Positions 1 through 13,400 of a stretch of DNA of 64,000 bases are shown piece after piece. Position 1 is the first letter of the stretch. Every line of letters starts with the position of its first letter. Origin of the DNA: Kalaharituber pfeilii. Lineage: Eukaryota > Ascomycota > Pezizomycetes > Pezizales > Pezizaceae. The translations under genes were made by a program, and so were the position numbers. The notes under the pieces were generated by a model. That model did no database searches and was not told where the DNA came from. It was given only the letters and a program-made list of their open reading frames with translations. Location: positions 124,001 through 188,000 of the forward strand of contig WHUZ01000038.1 in the NCBI GenBank assembly GCA_015179045.1, read 5' to 3'.

Positions 1-1357
1 TTGCGTGGAGAGGGAAATCCGAGAGCGGTGTGTTTTTCACGATAGCCAGGTTCATTATAGCAAGGTCGGACTGTAGTGATACGGGCTACGGCTGGGTACC
101 ACTAAAAGCGTAGTGGTACTTTCTGGTAGCCATTCCCAGTTAGTCGGCGACAACCCCTAGTGACAACCACTACTGCTACCAAATGGGGTAATGGTGTGGC
201 CAACCAGGCTATGGTGTGAATGATGTGCCCTCTTGGTGACAGTGCTCTACTCCCTCTCCCTCATAATACTTACTACAGGCCTATGACAACTATTAAAATT
301 ATCTATATGCTATTAGGTTAATTTGATATCACTAAATCAGAATCTACAGATGAAATTACAAAAAGTCAAAATCAAAAGATTCATGATCAAATTTGTTTTC
401 CTCCGTGCCAAGCAAGACCTTATTATACCCTATTCTGACCACCATTCCGAAAAAATTGCGTCGGTTTTTTTTTTTTTTTTTTTTTATGTCCCTTTGTTTT
501 ATCTCTTTTTTTGTGGAGAACGGATTATATATGGGAAAGTCCATATACGAACAAAGTAAGCCTATTCGAATGCGGTGGGGAAATTGTGATTTTGTGCAAA
601 CAAATCTAAACTATCTATATGGATTTTTATTCGTTTCTTTTTCCTTTTTTCTGTACACATTTTGTTTGTTATTTTTTTTTCACCTCCCTATAGGTATAGA
701 TCATATTCCGCATCGTACATGCACTGTCTTGTCTTCTTTCCTCTGTTTGTGGCCTTGCGAGGTATGGAAACCCCCGACAGGAACAATCAATCTCCCACTT
801 ATATATGCATGACCCTGCGGACAATCTTTCAATATTTGTATATAAACAACTTCTGCACTTATCGTCGCTCTATTCGGATTTTTAGAGAGTCTATATCGGA
901 ATTCCTGAGCCTTTTAAGGGGAGATCGAGTGTGTTCCTGTCAATCGCCACAGCCACTTGCCACATTCCACTGTTTTCCCCGCCACCTAGGCCTTCGAATA
1001 AATGAGCGTGCACAATGACTCCGACACCGCAAGGCTTTGTACCGTCCAAAGTGCATCGTTAAGGACGATTCCTTTAAGGTTGACTGCCTACAGCTTCAAA
1101 GCATTTCAAATCGGTCCAGGGAGCTTGTCAACTGACAGGTACAATATTGAAATTGTTTGGGTGGAGGTCCATTGGGCATGTTCTTACGGTACGCTGCATT
1201 GCGGTAGTCTGGTTGGTGATCTCAGGTTACTTCGTGAGGCTCTAATTCTCAAGCATTAAGATTCAAGTAGAAGAAACGCAATACCGTCGCCTTGGAAGAC
1301 AGAGATAAGAAAAGCAATTAACTTTCGAAAGACTGCAGACTATTATGATATTAAGTA
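1..1357. other. Intergenic, no gene seen
   Basis: No reading frame here looks like a conserved protein. A 21-base T run sits at 465-485. Bases 100-160 belong to a short repeat that recurs at 5503-5579. The first 80 bases end in a segment weakly resembling the right end of the small inverted-repeat element further on, but the match is too poor to call. Confidence 0.6.
100..160 (+). repeat. Dispersed repeat, copy A
   Basis: This stretch and 5503-5579 share CACTAAAAGCG, then TACTTTCTGGTAGCCATT, then a GTGACAACCCC-like block in the same order, with a short insertion between the first two blocks in the second copy. It is an old diverged repeat family, not coding. Confidence 0.6.
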
Positions 1358-1529
1358 CAGGTGACCCTGGCTATAATGAACCTCTTTCTAGTGAAGACCT
1401 GGCTATAGTGAAGGGATGGGCCAGATTCTCTGTGTACACAGGTAAAGAAAGTGCTCTTGCTATAGTGAAAACTGGTTAGTGAAGAAAAACGGTCGAATTT
1501 CTGGCCTTGATTATAGCCAGGGTCACCTG
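1358..1529. mobile_element. MITE-like TIR element (TA target duplication)
   Basis: Bases 1358-1377 (starting CAGGTGACCCTG) and 1510-1529 are perfect 20-bp inverted repeats, each flanked by TA, which is the target duplication of Tc1/mariner/pogo elements. The 172-bp interior has no reading frame and repeats a CTATAGTGAA-type motif at least twice, so it is a non-autonomous element. A single diverged copy of the same end occurs at 29022-29043. I see no transposase with matching ends in the window; the Fot1-like element at 25411 has different TIRs. Confidence 0.8.
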
Positions 1530-3026
1530 TATTGTAAAAGACAAGCTTTGGCTATTCAATCGCTAGCTCCCTTTGAGCCAAGCATTATTGATATACTTCG
1601 TTCCTGTCAAAAACGAACTGCCAGTAGTATGAGAACAATGCTCATGCATAGGTACAGTAGTACTTAACTCTAAAGCTTTCAAATACTATACCGACGAATA
1701 AATAATTGCCTGGAATATATACGCTCCAACTGGGCCACTACATACGTAATTATGTCTCCTTAGCTTGAGCATATTGTTAGTTCTGGACCTTAAGGTTGAA
1801 TATTTCCGGTCGGCAATGGCCTGCTCATTGTTAGCGTAGGCGTCGCTGGGCTCGCGAGAGTGGCACTGAGGCGACTACGGTTTCGCGAAGGCAGCGAAGC
1901 GGACGGCAAAAGGTTACGCGAGAGCGTTAAGTGAGAGTTCAACTTAGAACACCGCTAGTGTCTTGATATCTTCTAGCTATCTATGATATCTTCTAGCTAT
2001 CTATGATATTCGGCCTGTTTATATAGACTTCCTGGCCGTCAACATGATATGACAATAACATGATGAATATAGATAAGACATGTAGATAAAGAGACGTAAT
2101 AGAAACATGCATTAAGAAGGTCGGTAGTAGAGGAAATGCATGTGCGCATATTGGTATGATAGGCCATGTGCAGTTATTAGTCTATATGACTTACTTCGAC
2201 ACACACTTCAGTAGGCAACCGCTGGTTATTGGGCCCAAGTGTATAAGCGTTGCCTAGTGGTGATCAGCCACATCTTCAGCGTACGCTTTAGCGGTGCTTC
2301 CGGAGCCATTTCCGTAAGTCTTACCTTAGCCGTAACACTCATGGCATAATGCAATCCTATGCTCTTGTGGAGTAAAAATTAGTATTAATCTAGTTTCTCT
2401 ACAAATATACTGGCTATAAAGTAACAGTAGTACCTACTACGAAACCTTCTTACACTTGAAAATGTTTACTAGATACTAGAATCTGGGCACGAGAATACTA
2501 GTTAGTATACTACTAGTATCTGGTGCGTGATATTGCCCTCAATTTAGCTCCACACCAAGTCCTGTAAGTTTGAAGTTCTATTGGACATCATGATCTGGTG
2601 CATCGAGAACACACGTCGAGGCTATGAACTCGTGCGGCAACGTAGAACATGCAATATTCTTCGTCTCAAAATCTAATCATCCTATCAATTGTGTTGAGTT
2701 TTGTTATTCATCACTTGACCTATCATTAATCCCTTCTTTGCAGCCATTCCTCCAACAATTTTACATTCTTTTGCTAGTATTCACAAAGAGACAAGGTATA
2801 GATTCTAGTTACAATATTTATACATCTTATGCCTTCAATCAAAAAACAGAAAATACCAATATTCCTATGCATCCTAGAGTCAAAATTGTGAATCCAAAAG
2901 CCCTAAGAAGACAACAGGGCATTTCTAGAGCGCGTCAAACTTCAAATATCTTGTGGGAGGGCAGGAAAAAAAAGAAAAAAAACCTCTACAAATCTCCTTA
3001 CTGTCGTTTTCGTATTATGAGTGAAA
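1530..3026. other. Intergenic, no gene seen
   Basis: AT-rich non-coding sequence. A 20-bp unit, TGATATCTTCTAGCTATCTA, is tandemly duplicated at 1964-2003 and lies just upstream of a TATATAGACTT motif, which could be an old LTR promoter. I cannot find paired LTRs or internal retroelement coding, so I leave it unassigned. The end of the stretch is the downstream region of the MFS gene. Confidence 0.5.
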
Positions 3027-4973
3027 TTACTTTCTTGCAACTGGCTCGTCATCAACCCCAACAATACTAGCCGCTTTCGAACATGTAGCCATGCTACTTT
3101 CAGAAGCTCCTGGAGTTTCCTGGGTATTTTCATCAGCGTTGTCCAAACCTTTCCCCTCAACTAAGAAGAAGCTAGGTATCAATCCCACAACAGCCAGGAG
3201 TCCGAGTAACCAAAATGGTATAAGAAGATATTGCACTTGTTGGCCATAACTAAATGCAGAACCAGCAATCTGTAGCGATTGGTCAGTCTCTCAGCGGCAA
3301 TGCATAAGGCATATGGAGACTTACGGTTGGGCCAACCGCTCTTCCTAAAGCCGCCAATGCTGTAGCTACTCCGTTCAGTGTTCCCAATACCCTCAAACTC
3401 GGAGCAGAATTTGTTAACATGATTATAATACATGGGAATGCAAAGACGCCGGTAATCTGCTTGATGAAAATAAGGGTATAAAGATAAAACCTCTGATAAT
3501 CCTCTCTAACCACTATGGCAAACGGAGATAAAATGTTTATAATTGGATACATTGTCAAGCACAGTCGAAGGCAGGCCCCAGCCCCGTATCTCTGAGTGAT
3601 AGGGGGAACACGAAGAACTGGTTGATCATTGCTAGTATCCCAAAGGCACTGAATATGGCCCCAATTTCGGCTGAATTCATACCAAAACCCCGAAAAATCT
3701 CAATGGGTTATTTGGATCCACTTCCAGGCCTGAGAAGCTCATGTAGACCGGTAGGATCTGGTCGTAGGCAACAGAGTGAAGAGCCAGGAATGTGTACACA
3801 AAAATATTTAAGGTCGACTGAAATGTGAAGGCCTCATGGAGCGCAGGCGGCTTTTGCAGCTTCTTGGCCCGCTTGGTAGCTGACTGTCGGGTTAAGAGGT
3901 CCTCCTCATCCCCTATAGCTTGATTTAGAAGGGGACTGTTTTCATCGAAACGTTCCTGCAGCGTCTTATGATGATGTTGTTTGCGTAAAAACAGGGAAGT
4001 GAGTTTTTGACCGAGCTCTAAACCGATATCTCGACTATTTTTACGAGATTCGAGCGTCTCTTCAAGGAACAAAAAGCCTATAATAGCACCCAAAGCGAAG
4101 AGTACACAGTTGAATAGGTTGGGCAGAGCATATGGGTACTTCGCGAAAAATCCGCCAGGAGGGAAATATCTCGGATGGTTTTTTACTGGTTCGCTCAAAT
4201 AACCACCAACGGCAGGTCCAAATATTGAGCTATAACATGTCAGTTTGATATGGACATGGTAACATAACATCTAACCCTCACCCTATAGCCCACTTTGAAA
4301 AAGTCAACTAACGTTAATGCAAGCCACGTAGAGATTTTGCACTTACTACCAATGGCATTAAGGAGAAAGCTCGAGGCTGCAACTCCTTTTGAGGGACAAT
4401 TTCCGCCACCAGTGTCCTGAGAATCCCAACATTACCGTTCAATAGACCTGCCATACACCGGGAAGTTATTGCCATCGGAAGTGACTTCGAGAAGCCAAAT
4501 AGCAATGAAGACAAAAAGGTTCCAAGTAAGCCACATAAAATTGTAGGCTTTCGTCCAAACCGGTCACTTGCACGACCCCATAATATACCGCTGGTGAACT
4601 GAGCATAAGCAAAACTGGCGGAAGTTACACCGACCCAAAACGCAATATCTTTCTTCGGCACGTCGAAAGATTCGATCATGAAGTACTTGGAGGCCAATGA
4701 GTAAGCGTTTGGTAAATTTGCATTTGTTGCCCAAGAGCTTAGAACGTACAAGATATGGAAAGACGGAAATCAGAGCTACTGGCTCTGCAAACCTACATAG
4801 TGCTATTGCAGGGAGATATGTTAGAACCGAGTATTAGAGCAACAGTTGTTGTCATGAGGCCACTCACCCAAAATCCACAATTGCTGCTTCACCTTAGGTG
4901 AGAACCTGACCTTCTTTTGGGAATTCCGTTCACCGTCGTGCACTTTTGTCCATCTTAGGCGCCACGAGACCAT
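3027..4973 (-). CDS. MFS transporter, YCR023C/ZIF-type, two apparent frame breaks
   Basis: Major facilitator superfamily membrane transporter of the fungal multidrug/zinc-induced-facilitator-like group; substrate unknown. Exons (minus strand): 4973-4868, 4802-4750, 4685-4347, 4292-4282, 4229-3325, 3269-3027. Early exons give the family segment FAEPVALISVFPYL. The MFS loop motif GRASDRFGRKP follows, then RTLVAEIVPQKELQPRAFS. The 11-nt exon 4292-4282 supplies W-A-I-G between MPLV and SIFGPAVGG, exactly where relatives have WSIG. An acidic hydrophilic central loop separates the two halves. The late segment NSAPSLRVLGTLNG is also typical. The frame slips near 3684-3697 (T5CG4 run) and at 3602-3606 (five C). 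Adding one base at each makes the coding length a multiple of three (552 residues), so these are probably assembly errors; a recent pseudogene is the alternative. Confidence 0.82.
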
Positions 4974-5332
4974 TTTTTCGTAAATCAGACGAGTGAAGCG
5001 TTCAGACCCACAATAACTTGCGTGGATGGGAAAGAAGATAATCTAAACTCCTGCCAGCAAGGCTGCCAGTATAAGTAATCACTGGGAGCATGCTGACAAT
5101 GTGGGCCATACAAAGTAAATCCGGTACTCTGATTTCGCCGCACAAAAGTTGGGTGCTTCGGCAGAGACGGCAACAATGAAGCCATGGCTTTTGGTACCAG
5201 TCTCCATTTGGCAAATGCACTGTGCCGATGAGAAGGGACGACACTAAGTGTGGGGACACCAGGACCCCGGTTCCGGTGGAGGCAAGTCCGTAACTCGGGG
5301 TGCGTATACCCTCGACGTACTGTACTCGGCTG

Positions 5333-5396
5333 CCAGGTCTGTGGAAATATGCAGCGCCAAGGTACTCACGTGGGTTCGCGTGGTGCTTCTGTTGCA
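5333..5396 (+). repeat. Inverted repeat pair, arm 1
   Basis: The sequence around GGTACTCACGTGGGTTCGCG recurs in reverse complement at 5757-5820 as GGTACTCATGTGGATTCACG. Most differences are C/T or G/A transitions, which suits RIP-type decay of a duplicated element. The element's identity is unknown. Confidence 0.65.
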
Positions 5397-5502
5397 GCTG
5401 CATAATGCGGGTGTATGCAGCAAAGTAGGCTACTACTAGTAACTGAGCACGTTACCAGAAGAGCCCACTACCAGCCAATAGGCGAATGAACGAAGGGGCC
5501 AA

Positions 5503-5579
5503 GGCACTAAAAGCGCCTCAGCTATGGTGGTATGCATACTTTCTGGTAGCCATTTGCAGTAAGCCAGTGACAACCCCAA
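5503..5579 (+). repeat. Dispersed repeat, copy B
   Basis: Second copy of the repeat at 100-160, with an extra CCTCAGCTATGG-type insertion between the shared blocks. Confidence 0.6.
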
Positions 5580-5756
5580 GTATATTAACAGTCGTCTGCT
5601 AGCTAGTACTCCACCTCAGCTAGTACTCTACCTTAATATGAAGACATGAGGAATGCGAAAAATGCACTTGGTAAAATCGGAGTTGATTTGGTGGAGCTGA
5701 TTAAGTTGGAAAATTTTGGTGGGCGGATATGTCTGTTCTTAACTTCCGACACCATA

Positions 5757-5820
5757 GCAACAGAAGTACCACGTGAATCCACATGAGTACCTGCACTGCA
5801 TAACTCCACAGACTGTGCCG
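5757..5820 (-). repeat. Inverted repeat pair, arm 2
   Basis: Reverse-complement partner of 5333-5396, about 360 bp away. It keeps the TCTGTGGA...ATGCAG block and the CTTCTGTTGC end. Confidence 0.65.
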
Positions 5821-7444
5821 TATGTACCCCCAAGTACTAGTACTACCCCGTACCTCGCACATATCGATCCTGCAGCTGTGGTGACTCAAGAATGGGCAGA
5901 GATTAGCTAGTCAGATGGCCTACGGTTGCAACGGTATTAATGGGAATGTGCATAAAGGAGAAAAGGTTTGTTATACCCTGGAAATACTCATCTAGTTTTT
6001 TATATAGTATCATAGTCAAGTATGTCTTAGCTGCAAGAGAGCGTTAACCCTTACATTAACGCGTTCTGGTATTTCTACGCGCAATTAACATCTATGACCT
6101 CTATGTACTGAATAAATAATGTATAAAATACATACAGATCTCTGTCAAATAGTGATATAGTTCTTATATATAATAATGAGAATTCAAGGGCGATACTTTC
6201 TATGAACACTGGTCATGTGTTTGTAACATGCTGTAGTGTCACTAAGTAGGCTAGTCAGTGTTGTTGTCATGCCGAAGACATACAGTATTTAGTACTACTG
6301 TATTAGAAAAACTAGATGGGTATTCAAGGACGTCGGTGTTGTTTTCAGTGTCTAAAAAACTTTTCTCATGCATAAAGTTACTCAGGGTACGCCGACAGGG
6401 TCCAGGCAACGGTGCAGATGATGAGCGATGAGGGCCATGCTAGACGTGCATCGCGTGCCGAAGTCTGGGAGAGGAAATCCAAGGCGGTGCTCGAAGCTCC
6501 AGTGGGAATAGAGATCGACAACCTCCTTCATTCTACAGTACGGTACCCTGTGCTGTAAGTATGCATGCACAATGCAGTCTCAGACTATCTGTGCTCTGTA
6601 CTCTACTCTGCAGACTAATACCTATGCTTGAGCATGCTTTTATCACGGTATTATGATATGTTGATCCTTACGGTACTCTCTTCGACTTGGATTTGTAAGC
6701 AACCACTTCAAGACATTGTTCAGCGATCCCCTAGCTCATATTCTCCAGCAAAAAATGTAATCAGAATAAATTGGAAAAGTATTAAAAAGATACCAAATAT
6801 TTGTGCGAGAAAGATAAGCTCAGTCAATCAAGCTTCAGCAACCACAATTCTTTTAGGTAGCATTGATTTTGAAGGGTGTACAGCTGAATTGTTGGCAGAG
6901 GCCCGTATCTCTGACACTCAAAAGGGTATATACCGAAGGTAACAGGATTTACCTACAAATGTACTAGCCTTACCAAAGCATTTTGCGAGGTGCTGTACCT
7001 AGTGGATGTAACGGTATTTAAAATAAATATTCATGAGGGTCGCGAGGAATAAAATTTATGTCACACGATAGGTATTATCATGTAACTTGTAGCAACTGCG
7101 GAACTTAATCCTACAGCCAAATTGGTGTAATGATGTGTCTTCATCCGTTCGGCCGTCGTTCCTTCCAACCAGACTATTATAGACGAAAGAATCGTTAAGA
7201 ATTCTGCTCGTACACACCATTGCTCGATTTATACTGATCCCTCAAAGACCTATACATTACCATCTACAGATACACACGAATACTAGTATGAAATAAAACC
7301 AAAAATGAGGAGCTTCAGTAGAGGAAAACAAAGAAGGCAGGAAAACAAAGCCATCAGAAAACACCCAAACGCTTTTGCAACATGAAGGATAGGTGTCAAA
7401 CAGAAGACAAAACATGGTTCAGATAAAAATTCCAATCAAGAGCA

Positions 7445-10400
7445 TTATGCAAAATTATCCGCCCGTTCCACAAACAACGAATTGTCCTCCAGTTCCTCAA
7501 AGTTAGTGAAGTGTATTGGCCGATGCAGCTCATGGTAGTAGCCCTATGCGGTAATACATTAGCACTCAGTATCAATATTGGGGTAAATAATTGTGACTTA
7601 CCAATGGTGTATCAATCTTTACTCTATATGGCTTCTTCTCTGCATTACTGCTGAAGTTGCTTCCAAGGAAACTGTAATTCCAAATCCCATTCTCCGTCGT
7701 CATGAAAAAGCCAGCAATTCTATCTGAAAGTAACAACTGACACTTTTCTGCCATATTGGTCTGGAACCCTGGAGGCATATCGTTGCCCAAATCTTTATTC
7801 TGCGCTCCCCATTCATACCCTTGTGGAGTTAAAGACCAAGCAGCCAGAGATACAGCACCAGCTTTGAAAGCACATGTCATCGTAACTGTCTTCTTATCCC
7901 ACTCCTTGTGAGCCGCCATCAATTTTGCATGAGTGGTAGTATCCACAGCAGTGAGATATGGTCTCTCTTGATTACCCTCGAATGTATGTATCCAGCCAAG
8001 AGGTTCCATACCGTTTTCTTTCGTCAGGTACTCATGTTGTGGCAAGTGTTGTGGTAGTTGTATACTTGAAGTGCTTCCAAGCTGCGGAACCATGACAATG
8101 CACCTGATTTCTTTGACCTTATCGTTATCTGGAGGTGATGATCCGTAAAGGTAACCAGCCACTTGCATGCGAAGATCCGAGATCATAATGAAGCGTTTAA
8201 GGATATTCTTGGGCATGACATACGTATAACCATCCTCTCTGATATCATCAGATGATATATAAATGTTGCTAGATCTAGTGCGAAGATTGTTAGACGCAAT
8301 AGCCCTTGTTCGCCACTCAGTTTTCGATGCGAATGCCTGCTGCTCATAATTGGACGTCGTGGTAACAATCATCTCATCTCCATGGATATTTTGCGTACGG
8401 GTAGTGACTGCAGTCAACTGCTGCTGCTCTTGTTGTTGCTTTTCAATTTCCGCTGCCTGCTGACGCTGCATGGAAGGTGCACTAATTTCCATACCAAGAA
8501 TAATATCGCGGACTTCACTGCTAGTCAAACTTGATGTGTTGACATTATTCTTCTTGCCGTAATCATTCAAGATAAGATCACGTAAGGAGGTCTCCACCCT
8601 GATCCACTCATCATCAGACAAACTTGGCCAGATGTGATGGTCTTGTGTGATCACAGACTTGTCCGGTCTCAGGAGTATCTTCGTCTTGTCTTGATTGACA
8701 TGTAGTGCACGAAGGATAAGGATAAGGCGGGAGAACGCAGTATACGAAGATATCGATTTGAGCCAGTCATCATAGAGGTTATAGAGAACCATTTGGGGCT
8801 CAGTAGCCTTCAATATCATATCTCCTAGCTTTTCAATTTTCATAGCTGCTTGGAATGGCAATTGCAATTCAGAAGCGCGGATCGAGATATTCGGAAAATC
8901 GAGCAGATGCACCTCCAGAGGATCAAGAAGCCCTTTGCGAGTCACGATAAGCTGTTTCGGCTGCTCTTCCACAGGGAGCGAGCGGATCAAAGCCGCAACT
9001 TCTTCAGCAGTCTTCCATTTTGCCAACTGTCCTAAACGTTTTTGACCAGCCCAAACGGAAGTGTGAATAACTTTTAAGAACAGTTGTCCACTTCGAGCAT
9101 TAAATATGAAAATGGCACCATTGATAGGCTTTGTTGTCAAGTTACCCTCAAAAGTCTTGTGCACTGTAACCCTGTAGGTGTTGGTATCATCGATGAACAG
9201 CTGAATCTGGTTGGAGAAGAGTTCAGAGTAATTTTGGGAGTTGAGAAACTCCTGATTACTTTCAGACGCATACAATTGAAGGCCCTTTCTGATACGCTCA
9301 CGCAGAACATATAATGCTGGATTTGCTTTCATAATCTTCGCCATAGCTTGCTGGATAAGCTGCTTCAATCCAGGGAACCATTGACCATACGCGTCATAGA
9401 GATTGTAGGCGAGATCAATAGCAATCATAACACCAGTTGGAGAGGGATAGATGCTCATACTATCTGTCGTATAATCGAGGAACTTCGCACGCACATAGCG
9501 CGAGATATCATGAGAATCGTAATCACCATAGCGAAGCTGAATGTCGACCCAGAATTTCTGTGTTGTCGTTGCCTCTATGACGTCCTTTGTGTCATGAAGC
9601 AGAGAAGGTCGACTGACATTCCATTTGTATCCCGCGAAAAGAAGTATGTCTGCACAAGAGCTATTCATCTTATATGATTTCCTAGGGTGGATGCTCTCCT
9701 TTTGCACACTTTCAATGCCCAATGACTCTAACTCCTGATCAAAAACCTGACTATAAGAGAAGTTAAATCCCTGCAAAAGAATATACAGATTGACGATGAC
9801 TCACCAGAGGTCCATAGTTACACTCTCATGGATTTTTTGCCATAAATGGGCCCTGAAGATTTGAATCAAAGAAATCTTAAGGGTTGGAATCTTTCCGTGC
9901 AAGAAAATGCCAGTTAAGTCCAGTTGGACCTGGAAACCAACGTAAACATTGGCACGGTTAATCGTAGGGGACCACCAGAGCGTAAATCGACGATTAGGAA
10001 TCTGATTCAAACCGGACCGTTGCGCATTGGTCAGTTTTTTATATTTCATCGATTCTTCGAAACCAGAAGCTTTCTCCCAGAATAGACCTTCCCAAGAAGC
10101 AAAAGCAGTGGCTTTGAAAAGGGTGTGCTCTAGGATTGTCTCAACACCTCCGAGAGCTTGAATTACATCCGTTCTGTACGCATTGAGGTTCCAAAGCTTC
10201 CCATCGTGCCTTTGACTTGTCCATTGGAAAGGGTTGCTCTTCATCATTGAATACACCTTCCATTCATTCCTTACTCTATGGCCTTTGTCAAATGCCAAAG
10301 TGGACCTATCTTTCTGGAATAGAGTATTTATCCTTGGTATACCACGGTCCCAACTGTCTTCAAGATCCTCAAGGGTGAGCCGCCGATTTTGTTGCGCTGC

Positions 10401-13400
10401 TTCCTGACGTTTTTGCGCATATTCAAACCAAACTCTGGCAGAGTCGATAAATTCTGATTCCCAGGGTTGGATATAACGGTATATGGCAGGAATGAGAGTA
10501 TCCGCGTCACTGCTCATGCCAGCTCTGAAATGAGTGATTCCTGTATCGGTTTGTTTGGACCATCGTCTGTCCGACGTCGGAATGAGGATATGAGAGCCCG
10601 ATATCATACCAAGACCACCAAGTTCCTTTGGAGTATAAAATACAGCAGGTGGGAAGCGTGAAGGCATCTTGGAATTGAGACCAATTTTGACGCGGGTCTG
10701 AATTTTGGTCTCACATTTCACTATGGTATCGAGTAACGGTTCGGTTTGGATGACAGCCTCCCGATAATATGTGAAGAGAGCAATTAAAGCCGAATTCCAT
10801 TTATTGGCGATTTTGGTGAATGTGGTGCTGCCCGAAGACATCAAAATCTGCCTGATTCTATTATTGAACTTGGCAATATCTTCTTCAGTAACTCTCAAAA
10901 AGGCATGGGCCGTACGCTCTTTTGTGCTGTTATCAACTAGAGACCAGACCGAATCTTTCACAGGAAACTCATCATTCTGGTTCCTAATCTTAGGAAGAAT
11001 CCGAACCTCGAACCCACACATGGAGAACAACAAGTTTGGATTGTCACGACTATAAACGCTGGAGAAGGTTTCGTCCCATTCAATTGTAGTAATGGACCGT
11101 GGAAGGCGTTGCTTCAATTCCCAGAAGACGGCACGTCCTAGATTGACATCATGTCGCATCAATCTCATCCTGGAGTCTCTGGGCCAGCATTTCTTGTTCC
11201 GGTAGCCAATCACATTCTCAAAGTTGGGATCAGGATGTTCGGTCAGGAAGCGTTGGATCAAATCTCGGGCTTCGTCGGCGGTGAAGCGGAAGAACACCCA
11301 GATACGATCGACATACCGAGTATAAAGGCGAATTGGGTGCTTTGTTTCCGTAGCCAGATCTCTAAACTGCAAAAACTCACTATAATCGAGTTAGTGGATA
11401 AGAACATGAGAGGGTTACAAGTACACATACTTTGGAGCTTGCGGTGGCCCTGCAATTTCACTTGCTCTCTGTAGGCCCAACAAAAGCAAATCGATTACTA
11501 AACCATAGTACTGGAAGACGAAGGCAGAAAACTGTAGGCCTCTAATCAACCCATAGCTATTTGTATGGTTCATGTCTTTGTAGTTGAGTTGCACGTTGTT
11601 CTTCGAGGTTATGTAGTCCGCTAGATTGTGATCCATGATCAATCTCAGAAGTCGGTTCAGAAGCGTCAGATCGATTTTTTCGTAGACTTTCGACAGTTGC
11701 GTTTCAATGAGCACGTTGCATTCACCGTCACTTGTCTCCCACACCTTATGAAGATTGTTTATTCCCTGAGCCCATTTATAAACAAGCAATGGGGCAACCT
11801 CCGTGTCTGAAGGCTTAATCCACGCTGGGAAAAGGTGACGTTGATCTGCTTGATACCAAAGATAACTGTCCAAATACGCATCAGTAATTTTCTCCATAGG
11901 CTCGATATCATATACCGGATTAATTGTGCTGTAGTTATCGTTCATATCAATACCGACTTCCTTAAATGCCCTTTGTGTGAGAAGAAAGCGTTTAATCCTT
12001 GCAAGGGTAGTACCGGGAGAATCATAAGCCTGTTCAATCAAAGCTAACTCCTCTCTTTGGCTCTGGTTCAACCTGCCTTTCACTGAATATGCCTCTCGCA
12101 ATCTCTCCAGGGCTAGAATCAGGATTTTGGTATCATGCTTATAGGAGACACTCGGGAAAGGGATTGGTGAAAACTTTCTCGACTCGAGCCAATGTACGGT
12201 AGTAGTATAAATGGCAACAGCTTCTTCGGAGGAGACATATGGACCATCCTTCATGTAGTTGTGCTGGCGTTCTTGCTCGGCTTTGAGCCACAACCTGGTT
12301 AATCTTCCAAGATTCTTTTTGGCAACAGTCTTATCGACAGTGGCACCTCTTCTGATGCGCTCTCGATTGTAATGTGCCACTGACACCCACCAGTCTGCTT
12401 TACTCTTAACATATCGCAGAATAACATTTTCTATCGGAGCTGGCAGGCCTGGAACTTTCCATGGTATATTGCTTTTCCAACACCGCCAAGCTTCAGAGAG
12501 GTGCTGCAGCACGGTGTTGACTTTGTTCGACTTCATTCCAGCCGGCATCATATCAGTTATGTCATGAATAACCGCAGCACGAAGTTCTAAATCAAAATGT
12601 GATTCCACTCGCTGTTTGGTGACAGTTTTAGCTACTCCTTTAGAATGTCGGCCCTCAAACTGTCTTGCAAGTAGATTTCCGAGCCATCTTTCCAGAAGCG
12701 GTATTATTCCACGTAGAAAAAATAACCACACTCTCCAAGCAGGTGCCCAAAAGCCACAACCAGGGCCCTTTCCTACAGGACCGGAATTGAAGCGGTAGTA
12801 GATGAGATGCTTTAAGTCTTTACAGGCACGAATTTGATGCATTAGCTTGTATTTGTATCGATACATTCCTGTGAGTTGGCCGACATGATTGAATGCATAA
12901 AGTATACCGTCCGCAAGCTGAAAAGCATCGATGTTGCCAATACGATATTGCACTTGCGCGTCAACAATAAGCTTTGTGAGGCGTAGAATCTCTCGCATGA
13001 GGTGGAAGGCATTGCCGAACCGTGACTTTTTGCGTTCTTTGGTGGTAAGCGTCTTGACGGGCTTCAGATTGAAATTATCTATATTGAGATGATTAGCTAT
13101 ATGGTCCATGTAACTCAAAATCACATAAACGCAACATACAGTCCAAATGTAAGTAGGTTAGATTCTTCCTGTGTATCAGTAAATTTAACATGTTAAATCC
13201 CTGCCTACAGACCTGAAGTCCGGCTTCAACCCAGTCGATGGTGGTTGTTTGGAAAAACTTGGTACCCTTCAAGCTCTTGAATAGGCTTTGCTTGTTCTGG
13301 GCTTTGGGAGGTTTCGTATGAAGCTCATTGAGTACATATGTTTTTAGCAGCTTCTGATAAGAAACCCTAACCTTAACCGGTTGCCCTGACGGACAGTGCT

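Larger units (their letters stand above)
4974..7444. other. Intergenic with repeat fragments
   Basis: No credible gene lies between the MFS start and the end of PRP8. It contains an inverted pair of a diverged repeat (5333-5396 and 5757-5820) and the second copy of the repeat first seen at 100-160. A 104-codon plus-strand frame at 6628-6942 has no recognisable motif and I leave it out. Confidence 0.55.

Noticed and set aside
1773..2250. Possible solo LTR (TGTTAG start, TATATAGACTT promoter-like)
   Set aside because: No second LTR, target duplication or internal coding was found; too weak to call.
3602..3697. MFS gene as a genuine pseudogene
   Set aside because: Both breaks are single-base losses of the same kind seen in essential PRP8, and the rest of the gene shows no decay; error is the simpler explanation, though not proven.
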